Source of the DNA: Gordonia sp049847105
GTDB taxonomy: Bacteria; Actinomycetota; Actinomycetes; Mycobacteriales; Mycobacteriaceae
Reading direction: 5' to 3'
Assembly (NCBI RefSeq): GCF_049847105.1
Contig: NZ_JBNCNS010000004.1
Span: forward strand, 582,740-646,739
DNA length: 64,000 nucleotides
Under the pieces are notes generated by a model, which saw nothing but the letters and a program-made list of their open reading frames with translations, made no database searches and had not been told where the DNA came from. The first letter of the stretch is position 1, and every line of letters starts with the position of its first letter. Positions 57,170 through 64,000 of the stretch are shown piece by piece. The translations under genes and the position numbers were made by a program.

Positions 57170-57457
57170 ATGCCGACCTACGTGTACCGATGCTCGGAGT
57201 TCTGCGATGACTTCACCGAGCAGCATTCGATGACGTCGATCCCGGATGAGTCGACGTGCCCGGAATGCGGACATGATGCGCGACGGGTGATAGGCGCCCC
57301 GGCGTTGGGCGCGGGCAATACGGCGGCGGTTCGTCTACAGGATGCGACCAGGTCGACTGCCGACTCACCGCAGGTGGTGTCGAGCGTCCCCGGTCGACGT
57401 CGCACGCCCACTCCGGTGTCGACGAACCCGTTGCACCGCAAGCTGCCGAGGCCGTGA
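57170..57457 (+). CDS. fmdB: FmdB-family zinc-ribbon protein
   Basis: A 95-aa protein (MPTYVYRCSEFCDDFTEQHSM). The four cysteines of the zinc ribbon are present as C-x3-C (RCSEFCDD) and C-x2-C (TCPECGH); the first pair has one residue more than the usual C-x2-C. The C-terminal half is basic and disordered (GRRRTPTPVSTNP). It is thought to regulate or assist formamide utilisation; it is divergent from the formamidase gene. Confidence 0.82.
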   Translation: MPTYVYRCSEFCDDFTEQHSMTSIPDESTCPECGHDARRVIGAPALGAGNTAAVRLQDATRSTADSPQVVSSVPGRRRTPTPVSTNPLHRKLPRP

Positions 57458-57500
57458 CGGCCGGGCCGACGCCGCCGGGACCTTAAATGTTCCAGGGACG

Positions 57501-57659
57501 TTGTCACTGACCTTCGACGACGGATCGCGAGTCGACATCGGCGGCGACCCGACCGGCCGATACGAGGCGTGGTCCGTCGTCGCCCCCGACGGGGTCCGGG
57601 CCGTCGCGATGCCCGACGGCGAGGTGGCGTTCTGGGATCCACCGCCGGCACCGCAGTGA
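57501..57659 (+). pseudogene. C-terminal remnant of a DUF6188-like protein
   Basis: A rightward frame ending at TGA 57657-57659 reads LSLTFDDGSRVDIGGDPTGR, then YEAWSVVAPDGVRAVAMPDG and EVAFWDPPPAPQ, matching the closing part of DUF6188-type proteins. No matching N-terminal half is found upstream, where the frame turns Arg-rich behind the FmdB gene. A TTG at 57501 could start a 52-aa product, but a truncated remnant is more likely. Confidence 0.5.
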
Positions 57660-57716
57660 CAGCGTGAACGGGCGGCCGGCATTGTGGGGCCGACCGAGAG
57701 GCCTGGCATGGATCGG

Positions 57717-58907
57717 TCAGGTGGTGTGCTCGCGGCCCGAGGACTCGGGCCTGCTGCGGTTCTGGGCTTCGTCGAGGGCACGCAGTGCGGTCCCGAGGCA
57801 CCTGATGACGTGTCGCCATTCGCGGGCCTCCTCGGCCCGGCGCTCGGCCGCGTCCGGATCACCGAGCTGTCGGGAAGCCTTCTCGTCTGCCCGGCACCTA
57901 TTGGACCGCTGGGCGCAGTGACGCAGGTAGCCGAGGATGGTGGTCTCGTCGTATCGACACAAAGCGGCGATGGTCATACCGTCCGGCTCCGATCGATCGT
58001 CGACCAGGTCCAGCACGCCGTCGAGGCCGGCCGGCATCTCGCCTGACTCGGCAAGCACGGGTCGCGGTCGTGCCCTGCTGCAGCGCAGTGCGATCTCGGT
58101 CGCAGAGTCTCGGATGAATGAGTCCCAGATCTCCAGTCCGGCAGTGAGGTTGGCCGGATGGAAGGCCGAGCACTCGATGCGGTGCGACGCGTGGACCCGG
58201 CCATCCTCGACCGACAGGCAGATGCCGGGCCACCGGCGTCCGTTGGTGGCGACGAAATCCGCAGCGCCGGAGGCCGACACGTGATCGGAGAGGATCGTGT
58301 AGCACTCGATCGCTGCGACGTCGTGAATCGCGCGTAGCCACGACTTGACCGGATCGGTCGGGAGTGGGATCTCGCCGTGCCGGTCGACGTGGACGCGGAC
58401 ACCGGTGAGTCCTTCGAGGGCGTCGATCACCAGGCTCAGCAACTGGGTCGAGTCGTGGGCGAGGGTGGCGAGTTCGATGGCGGGCTCGTCGGGGACGGTC
58501 TCATCCGAGGACGCCTGAAGGAATGCCGGATGCACGACATCCCACACCTCGCGCAATGCTGTCGCCACGATCGCGGAGATGACGTCGACCTGGCGTTTGC
58601 CGGTATCGACGACGAGGTCGCCGCCGGCGCCCCGCAACGACCGCATGCCGAGGTCTCGCAGAACGCGTATCCGCGCGGGACGTCGTTCGTCGTCGGCAAG
58701 TGTGGGCGCGTGGACGCGACATCGGTACCTACGGGATGCGGTGAAGGAGCACGTCATCAGGGGATGGGCCGCGCTGTTGCCGCCGACGGGAATCGCCGAC
58801 ACGACCAATTCCTCCCCGGCCGGTAGGCCCGCGAGGTGATCGGCGAGGTCGATCCGGTACCGGCGCCATGCGGCCTCGAGGTCGTCGTCGAAGTCGGCGA
58901 GAGTCAT
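57717..58907 (-). CDS. Hypothetical protein, possible TY-Chap-like peptide-binding chaperone
   Basis: A 396-aa soluble protein from ATG 58905-58907 (MTLADFDDDLEAAWRRYRIDLADHL). Two alpha/beta domains are apparent: one around residues 1-115 (SFTASRRYRCRVHAPTLADDERR, VDTGKRQVDVISAIVATALREVWDVVHPAFL) and one around 150-300 (GVRVHVDRHGEIPLPTDPVKSWLRAIHD, WPGICLSVEDGRVHASHRIE). A charged helical tail follows. The pattern resembles the T3SS/YbjN-type (TY-Chap) peptide-binding chaperones of actinobacteria. The match is from memory of the family and not certain. Confidence 0.6.
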   Translation of the reverse strand: MTLADFDDDLEAAWRRYRIDLADHLAGLPAGEELVVSAIPVGGNSAAHPLMTCSFTASRRYRCRVHAPTLADDERRPARIRVLRDLGMRSLRGAGGDLVVDTGKRQVDVISAIVATALREVWDVVHPAFLQASSDETVPDEPAIELATLAHDSTQLLSLVIDALEGLTGVRVHVDRHGEIPLPTDPVKSWLRAIHDVAAIECYTILSDHVSASGAADFVATNGRRWPGICLSVEDGRVHASHRIECSAFHPANLTAGLEIWDSFIRDSATEIALRCSRARPRPVLAESGEMPAGLDGVLDLVDDRSEPDGMTIAALCRYDETTILGYLRHCAQRSNRCRADEKASRQLGDPDAAERRAEEAREWRHVIRCLGTALRALDEAQNRSRPESSGREHTT

Positions 58908-59037
58908 GGCGAACCCCTCTCGATCGCTGGACGCGATGCTGGAGTCGAAAAGCGTGTTACCGCAGCTGATCTGACTGGATCGGCGGGGCAGCACCGAGGC
59001 CATGAGGCGCTCGGTGCTGCACCCGATCGGTCCGCGA

Positions 59038-59706
59038 TCAGGCGGCGGGAGGTGTGAGGACGGTGTCGATCAGGTAGACGGTGGCGTTGGCGGTCTTCAC
59101 GCCGCCGCACACCACGCCGGCCGAATCGTTCACCTTCATGTCGTTGCCCGAACCCGAGACGGTGAGGGACTTACCCTCGACGGTCTTGTGTTCGCCACCG
59201 ACCTGATCCGGGGTCATCTGGCCCGGAACCACATGGTACGTAAGGATGTCGGTCAACATCGCGGAGTCGGTCTTGAGCTTGTCGAGTGTTGCCGGCGGCA
59301 GCTTCGCGAACGCGTCGTCGGTGGGGGCGAAGACGGTGTACTGCCCGTTGTTGAGCGTGTCCACGAGGTTCACGTCCGGGTTCAGCTGCCCGGAGACCGC
59401 CTGGGTGAGGGTCTTCAGCATCGGGTTCGCGGCCGCTGCCGTGGCGACGGGGGCCATCGCCATACCGTCGACCGATGCCGGGCCCGTCGGATTCTGTTGC
59501 GCGTAGGTGGCACAACCGGAGCCGACCATCGCTGCCGGTGCGGCGGAGGCGCTTTCGCCGGACATACCGCTCATCGGTGCCATGCTGGACGCGGTCGAGT
59601 CAGATGTCGTGGAGCTGTCATCCGACGAGCATCCTGCCACGAGGCCGATTGCCAGAACGGCGCCCGATGCCGCCAGCACTGCGCGCTGCATTCCTTTGAT
59701 CGCCAT
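59038..59706 (-). CDS. Fasciclin-domain lipoprotein (MPT83/MPT70-like)
   Basis: A 222-aa protein with a lipoprotein signal ending GLVAGC (lipidated C26) and a Ser/Met-rich linker (SSMAPMSGMSGESASAAPA). It has one fasciclin (FAS1) domain at about residues 85-220: NPMLKTLTQAVSGQLNPDVNLVDTLNNGQYTVFAPTDDAFAKLPPATL, LTYHVVPGQMTPDQV and NATVYLIDTVLTPP (H-x-V box and YLIDTVL end intact). It is close in design to mycobacterial MPT83. It is anchored on the outer membrane-facing surface and likely involved in adhesion. Adjacent divergent gene: the molybdopterin oxidoreductase. Confidence 0.92.
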   Translation of the reverse strand: MAIKGMQRAVLAASGAVLAIGLVAGCSSDDSSTTSDSTASSMAPMSGMSGESASAAPAAMVGSGCATYAQQNPTGPASVDGMAMAPVATAAAANPMLKTLTQAVSGQLNPDVNLVDTLNNGQYTVFAPTDDAFAKLPPATLDKLKTDSAMLTDILTYHVVPGQMTPDQVGGEHKTVEGKSLTVSGSGNDMKVNDSAGVVCGGVKTANATVYLIDTVLTPPAA

Positions 59707-59930
59707 GATCGATCCAATCTGTCGATGGTGGACCCACCGCCCGGCAGGTCTCATCGAGTCATTCGCTGGCCACGTGATTCCGGATGGGTGTGAGTTTTGC
59801 GATTGCGTCGGAATCCCGCTCGCCTGTGCTGACTCCGTGAGACCAATCCGGGCGTCCGACTCCGCCGAATAGCAGATGTCTATGGACGGACAACAGGTCC
59901 CGACAGGCTTGTTGTACGAGGAGGATGCTC

Positions 59931-61496
59931 ATGCGCACCAGTACCGAAAAGTATGTGGGCGGGGGCTTATCCGGGCTCGTCGCCGTCGGCTGCGGAGTTG
60001 CGTCGGGTGAACTCGTCGCGCTGGCGGTCTCGGCATTCGCGTCGCCCTATCAGGCCGTGGCCGCGTTCATGGTCGACCACTCGCCCGCCTTCGCGCGGGA
60101 ATTCGCCATCCAGACCTTCGGGACCAACGACAAGCAGGCGCTGATGCTCGGCATGGTCGCGGTGATCGCCCTGCTCGCGGTGGTCGCCGGCATCCTGCAG
60201 GTCCGTCGCCCGCCGCTGGGTCTCGTGGTGGTCGTGCTCTTCGCGGCTTTCGGTGTGCTTGCTGCGGTGACCCGTCCGACATTCGAGCCGTCGTACGTCC
60301 TCCCCCCGCTCGTGTCGGGCGTTGTGTCGGGCCTCGTGTTGGTGGTGTTGTGCCGCGGTGCGCGGCCCCGTTCGGATGGTTCCGCCGAATCCGCGGACAG
60401 CCCTGATCGGAGTCCTGATGGGGCGGGTTGGTCGCGCCGACAGTTCGGCGGTGCGGTGGGGGTGCTCGCGGTGGCCTCGGCTGCTTCGGTCCTCGTCGCC
60501 CGACAGGTGGCACGCACGGGTGGCGTGATCGCGGAGCGGATGCGCGAAGTGTTGCCGAAGGCATCCTCGGAGGCCGCTCCGATCCCGGCGGGTACCGATG
60601 TGGCGGTCGATGGCGTGACCCCGTTCGTCACGGGGAACGGGACGTTCTACCGGATCGACACCGCGCTGCAGGTGCCACAGCTGAGCACCCGTGATTGGCA
60701 ATTGCGGATCCACGGGATGGTCGATCGGGAGATCACGCTCTCGTGGGACGACCTGATGTCGATGCCGACGATGGAGCGCATCATCACACTGTCCTGCGTG
60801 TCCAACGAGGTGGGCGGCGATCTCGCGGGCAATGCGCGATGGCTCGGCTTCCCGATGCGCGAGATCCTCGATCGCGCGGGCGTGCAATCCGGCGCCGACA
60901 TGCTCCTGTCCACCAGCATCGACGGCTGGACGTCCGGAACGCCGCTGCAGGCGATCACGGACGGCCGGGACGCGATGCTCGCCATCGGTATGAACGGTGA
61001 GCCGTTACCTCTCGAACACGGTTATCCGGTTAGGCAGGTGATCCCGGGACTCTACGGGTTCGTGTCGGCATGCAAGTGGGTTGTCGATTGGGAGATCACC
61101 AGATTCGATCGTGCACAGGCTTATTGGACGAAACGCGGCTGGGGGGTGCGGGCACCGATCAAGACCGCGTCGCGCATCGACCGTCCGGCGCCACTGTCGA
61201 AACAACCCGCCGGGCGGGTTGTGGTGGCAGGCACCGCATGGGCGCAACATCGCGGCGTGCGTGGCGTGGAGGTGCGCGTCGACGACGGCCCATGGCAGCC
61301 CGCCACTCTGGCGACCGAGTACTCCGTCGACACCTGGCGCCAGTGGACCTGGGACTGGGATGCCACGCCGGGCCAGCACACGCTGCACTGCCGTGCAACG
61401 GACGCGGCCGGCCGTACCCAACCCGAACAGCGGGTGGCACCGATCCCCGACGGCGCGACCGGCTGGCACAGTCGGGTGTTCCGGATCGAGGGGTGA
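59931..61496 (+). CDS. Membrane-anchored molybdopterin oxidoreductase (sulfite oxidase-like)
   Basis: A 521-aa protein from ATG 59931, with AGGAGG at 59919-59924. The first ~200 residues hold four to five membrane helices. Then comes an RRQFGG stretch before another hydrophobic segment (AVGVLAVASAASVLVA), a twin-arginine-like feature. Residues about 230-400 are the Moco domain (WQLRIHGMVDREITLSWDDLMSMP, TLSCVSNEVGG with the Mo-ligating cysteine near 289, YPVRQVIPGLYGFVSACKWVVDWE). Residues 410-521 are the dimerisation domain (TAWAQHRGVRGVEVRVDDGPW). It is an extracytoplasmic oxidoreductase of unknown substrate. Confidence 0.88.
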   Translation: MRTSTEKYVGGGLSGLVAVGCGVASGELVALAVSAFASPYQAVAAFMVDHSPAFAREFAIQTFGTNDKQALMLGMVAVIALLAVVAGILQVRRPPLGLVVVVLFAAFGVLAAVTRPTFEPSYVLPPLVSGVVSGLVLVVLCRGARPRSDGSAESADSPDRSPDGAGWSRRQFGGAVGVLAVASAASVLVARQVARTGGVIAERMREVLPKASSEAAPIPAGTDVAVDGVTPFVTGNGTFYRIDTALQVPQLSTRDWQLRIHGMVDREITLSWDDLMSMPTMERIITLSCVSNEVGGDLAGNARWLGFPMREILDRAGVQSGADMLLSTSIDGWTSGTPLQAITDGRDAMLAIGMNGEPLPLEHGYPVRQVIPGLYGFVSACKWVVDWEITRFDRAQAYWTKRGWGVRAPIKTASRIDRPAPLSKQPAGRVVVAGTAWAQHRGVRGVEVRVDDGPWQPATLATEYSVDTWRQWTWDWDATPGQHTLHCRATDAAGRTQPEQRVAPIPDGATGWHSRVFRIEG

Positions 61497-61497
61497 G

Positions 61498-62997
61498 TCA
61501 GGCCGGCGCAGGCGCCCGGCCGAACACCATCGAGTCCTCGACATCGTCGAGGCGATGGTCGATCGCGTCCCGGTAGTAGTTGTGGCGGACCGCCCAGTGT
61601 CCTCTGGTGCCCGACTTGGGGAGGGCGTCGGGTGAGCGCTCGACGTAACCCGCCTTGAGGTCCCACAGTGGCTTGGACCCCATCGATTCCGATCCCAGAT
61701 GTGGATAGGCATGGGTGTAGCCGTGAGACTTCATGTACCGCAACAGCTTCGCCACCGCCCGTGCTGTCATGTCCGCGCGTAGGGTCCAGGACGCGTTGGT
61801 GTAACCGACCGACCACGCGAGGTTGGGGACATCCTCCAGTAGATGGCTCTTGAAGACGAAGCGGTCATGTGGCTTGATCTCGGCGTCGTCGACGCGAATC
61901 CGGATGCCACCGAACGCCAGGAGCTGCAGCCCGGTGGCCGTCACCACGAGATCGGCATCGAGGTGCCGCCCTGACTGTAGGGTGACCCCGCCCGCGTCGA
62001 ACCGATCGATCTGATCGGTCACCATCTCCACACGGCCGGTGGTGATCTCGGCGAACAGATCGCCGTCAGGGACCATGCACATGCGCTGATCCCAGGGGTC
62101 GTAGCGGGGATTGAAATGCACGTCGACCGGATAGTTGTCGGGGAGTTCCTTGGCGACTCCGGAACGCAGGAGCTTGCGACCCACCTTGGGGAACCGGTGC
62201 ATCCCGTGCACCATGGCAGCAGTCTGCGCCGCGTAGCGGGCGCGGATGACCTTGTGGGCGGCCTTGGCCGGCAAGACCTTCCGGATCAACGGGTTGATTC
62301 GCTGCTGCTGCGACATCGATGCGATGTACGACGGCGACCGCTGCAGCATCGTGACGTGCTCGGCGGTGCGTGCCAACGACGGGATGAGGCTCACCGCGGT
62401 GGCGCCGCTCCCGATCACGACGATCCGTTTGCCGGAGTGGTCCAGGTCCTCCGGCCACTGCTGTGGATGTACGACGTTTCCGGCGAAGTCGTCGAGCCCG
62501 GCGAACCGCGGTTGGTAGGGATCGTCGTAGTCGTAATAGCCGGTGGCGAAATAGACGAACCGACATCGGTAGGTCTGTTCTGTGCCGTCCGCCGAGGTGG
62601 CGATCGTCCAGGAGTCGGTGCTCGAGTCCCAGTCGGCGGAACGGACGTGCTGCCCGAACCGGATGTGCTCGGCGATCCCGTGCCTGGCCGCCGTCGCGGT
62701 GACATAGTCACGGATGTCCGAGCCCTGGGCGAGGGCTTCGGGTCGACGCCACGGCTCGAACGGGAAGCTCAGGGTGAAGATGTCGCTGTCCGAGCGTATG
62801 CCGGGATAGCGGAACAGATCCCAGGTGCCGCCGATGTGGTCGCGACGCTCCAGGACCAGGTAGCGGGTGGTTGGGTCCGACTCGGTCAAACGGTACGCGG
62901 CGTCGATGCCGGAGAGCCCGGCGCCGATGATGATGACGTCGTACAGCTCGGCGCCGTCGGCGCGCGATCCAACGCCGGATGTGTCGGGCTCGTTCAC
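61498..62997 (-). CDS. Flavin-containing monooxygenase (Baeyer-Villiger/FMO group)
   Basis: A 499-aa enzyme. GTG 62995-62997 is taken as start because GAGGAGGT lies 5-6 bases upstream; ATG 63027 would add ten residues and cover that site. FAD-binding: IIGAGLSGIDAAYRL near residue 25. The FMO-type segment is RDHIGGTWDLFRYPGIRSDSD. The NADP-binding motif is VVIGSGATAVSLIPSLA. YFATGYYDYDD and VTATGLQLLAFGG (ATG motif) follow. The GG-TW-x-x-x-RYPG-x-R-x-D pattern is shared with class B and EthA-type monooxygenases. It oxygenates a ketone or heteroatom substrate with NADPH and O2. It ends 1 base after the convergent oxidoreductase. Confidence 0.9.
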   Translation of the reverse strand: MNEPDTSGVGSRADGAELYDVIIIGAGLSGIDAAYRLTESDPTTRYLVLERRDHIGGTWDLFRYPGIRSDSDIFTLSFPFEPWRRPEALAQGSDIRDYVTATAARHGIAEHIRFGQHVRSADWDSSTDSWTIATSADGTEQTYRCRFVYFATGYYDYDDPYQPRFAGLDDFAGNVVHPQQWPEDLDHSGKRIVVIGSGATAVSLIPSLARTAEHVTMLQRSPSYIASMSQQQRINPLIRKVLPAKAAHKVIRARYAAQTAAMVHGMHRFPKVGRKLLRSGVAKELPDNYPVDVHFNPRYDPWDQRMCMVPDGDLFAEITTGRVEMVTDQIDRFDAGGVTLQSGRHLDADLVVTATGLQLLAFGGIRIRVDDAEIKPHDRFVFKSHLLEDVPNLAWSVGYTNASWTLRADMTARAVAKLLRYMKSHGYTHAYPHLGSESMGSKPLWDLKAGYVERSPDALPKSGTRGHWAVRHNYYRDAIDHRLDDVEDSMVFGRAPAPA

Positions 62998-63225
62998 CGG
63001 GACCTCCTCGTCGAGTTCCGCATTCATGGCGGAACGATCACGGACCGTGTTGATCACGAACGTGGGCAAGCACGTTCGCGACCACCGTTGTGCGCTGTCG
63101 GCCGCAGCCCGTCGACGGGGGTCCGTTGAGGTAACCGTAGTTCTTCGAAGCCCGGTTGTGCGGAGAAGTCGCGAAGGTTTCTCGGCCGGGCATCGGTTGC
63201 CCACGCTCCGCTGGTGGGCGCGGCG

Positions 63226-63777
63226 TTACGCGTCAGGCATGGTGAACAGCGCGCCCATCGTCGACTGCCCGTCCAGGGCCTCGCGGATGATGTCGGCGTG
63301 ACCCGAGTGATGCGCGGTCTCGCGAAGCTTGTGCAGCATCATCTTCCGGATCGTCCACCACTCGCGCTCCGGCTGCCATGGAGCGGTCGGCTGCGGGATC
63401 AGCTCGTCGAGGCCGCCGACCTCCGCGACATATTCGTCGAGTTCGGCCGCCGCGCGGTCGTACTCGTCGAGCCAGCCCGCGAGGGTCTCGCCGTCGGCGA
63501 GATCGTAGGCGTTCTCGGCCTCGGTCATGTCGAACTCGGCCGTCTCGTCGCGTTCGCGCAACTCCTCGAGCGTGTTCTGCTCACCCAGCGCGAGGTGCTT
63601 GACCAGACCGCCGAGGGTCAGCTCGCTCACCGTGGTCCGCTTGCGGGCCTGCTCCTCGGTGATTCCCCGGACGGTGACCTTGAAGAGCGCCCGCTGATCG
63701 GCGAGCAGAGTGAGCAGATCTTCTTTCTCACCGGTGACGGTGAACGGGAGTGCGACAGAGGTGTAGGTGCCGGCCAT
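63226..63777 (-). CDS. DinB-like / DUF664 family protein
   Basis: A 183-aa four-helix-bundle protein from ATG 63775-63777. Motifs: EKEDLLTLLADQRALFKVTVRGITEEQARKRTTVSELTLGGLVKHLALGEQNTLEEL (histidine in VKHLALGE) and KMMLHKLRETAHHSGHADIIREALDG (histidines in RETAHHSGH). These are the three metal-binding histidine positions of the DinB/mycothiol-transferase fold. Members transfer mycothiol or bacillithiol or have unknown roles. No operon partner is visible. Confidence 0.87.
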   Translation of the reverse strand: MAGTYTSVALPFTVTGEKEDLLTLLADQRALFKVTVRGITEEQARKRTTVSELTLGGLVKHLALGEQNTLEELRERDETAEFDMTEAENAYDLADGETLAGWLDEYDRAAAELDEYVAEVGGLDELIPQPTAPWQPEREWWTIRKMMLHKLRETAHHSGHADIIREALDGQSTMGALFTMPDA

Positions 63778-63893
63778 GATGGTGCCTCTCGTTGTCGGTG
63801 CTTGCGCTGTGGTGCTGGGGACAACGTTATGGACAATTGCGGACAGGTTCGGTCCGCGATGTTTCGAGTCGGTTGGAATACTTGGTCGGCGGG

Positions 63894-63935
63894 ATCTCGA
63901 TACGCGCCCTCGCTGCGCTCGGGGGCTACTCATAG
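63894..63935. repeat. Copy of the GATACGC/CTCGCTGCGCTCG intergenic repeat
   Basis: TCTCGATACGCGCCCTCGCT then GCGCTCGGGGGCTACTC at the right edge shares the GATACGCG and CTCGCTGCGCTCG blocks with the palindromic element at 39205-39329. The partner arm would lie beyond the window, or the copy is a half element. The remaining bases to 64000 show no identifiable gene. Confidence 0.55.
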
Positions 63936-64000
63936 CTCCTATGTCAAGCGGCTGCTTGAGTGTCGGGTTGTGTGCGGGTGTTGTGGTCGGCGGTGAGGGC

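Noticed and set aside
60050..60887. Leftward ORFs over the molybdopterin oxidoreductase
   Set aside because: His/Arg-rich shadow translations of the membrane and Moco domains on the other strand.

Overview
The window is a high-GC, gene-dense chromosomal segment from a mycolic-acid-type actinobacterium. Gordonia or a close relative is the best guess. The evidence is type VII (WXG100) proteins in several cassettes, three DUF222/HNH (13E12-type) nuclease genes, a DesA3-like desaturase with its ferredoxin reductase, an MmpS-type protein, a fasciclin lipoprotein, a mycofactocin-coupled SDR and a mycothiol-dependent nitroreductase homologue. No rRNA, tRNA or CRISPR array was seen. Family names come from motif recognition by eye; no database search was run.

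Region 1 (1-15.5 kb) is accessory and rich in putative secreted or effector modules. A truncated VWA gene and a NUDIX/winged-helix regulator sit divergently at the left edge. Two leftward cassettes follow: (i) an EspC-like small protein, an 812-aa WXG-containing protein and two tandem paralogous lipoproteins (6286 to 1783); (ii) a WXG100 protein, a 431-aa WXG/glycine-zipper effector, an LpqN-like protein, a 96-aa protein and an HD-domain protein (11358 to 8292), mostly joined by stop-start overlaps. Between them lies scar tissue: a broken copy of the NUDIX regulator tail and an orphan glycine-zipper effector tip joined to a membrane protein. A LicD-methyltransferase fusion and small membrane proteins, one apparently frameshifted, follow.

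Region 2 (15.5-32.6 kb) holds two DUF222/HNH genes, an SDR-amidohydrolase pair divergent from a LysR regulator with a 24-bp palindrome over its start codon, a ketopantoate reductase-like gene, a serine hydrolase divergent from a MarR regulator, an acyl-CoA ligase followed by a TetR gene with a palindromic operator, a secreted esterase, an AlkA-like glycosylase, a repeat-bearing secreted protein and an MmpS-like protein.

Region 3 (32.6-45.8 kb) is a leftward catabolic cluster: aldehyde dehydrogenase, GntR regulator, two-component flavin hydroxylase, type I extradiol dioxygenase, FAH-family enzyme, acetoacetyl-CoA synthetase-like ligase, two amidohydrolases, a mycothiol nitroreductase homologue and a DUF1254 protein. 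It looks like a meta-cleavage pathway for an unidentified phenolic or cyclic substrate. Three copies of a CATGATYAAT motif flank the regulator.

Region 4 (45.9-64 kb) contains a PAP2 phosphatase, the desaturase operon, a third HNH gene carrying a compensated frameshift, an IS110 element with a candidate bridge-RNA leader, transposase debris, a frameshifted LGFP/DUF6973 protein, a formamidase with FmdB, a fasciclin lipoprotein, a membrane-anchored molybdopterin oxidoreductase, a flavin monooxygenase and a DinB-like protein.
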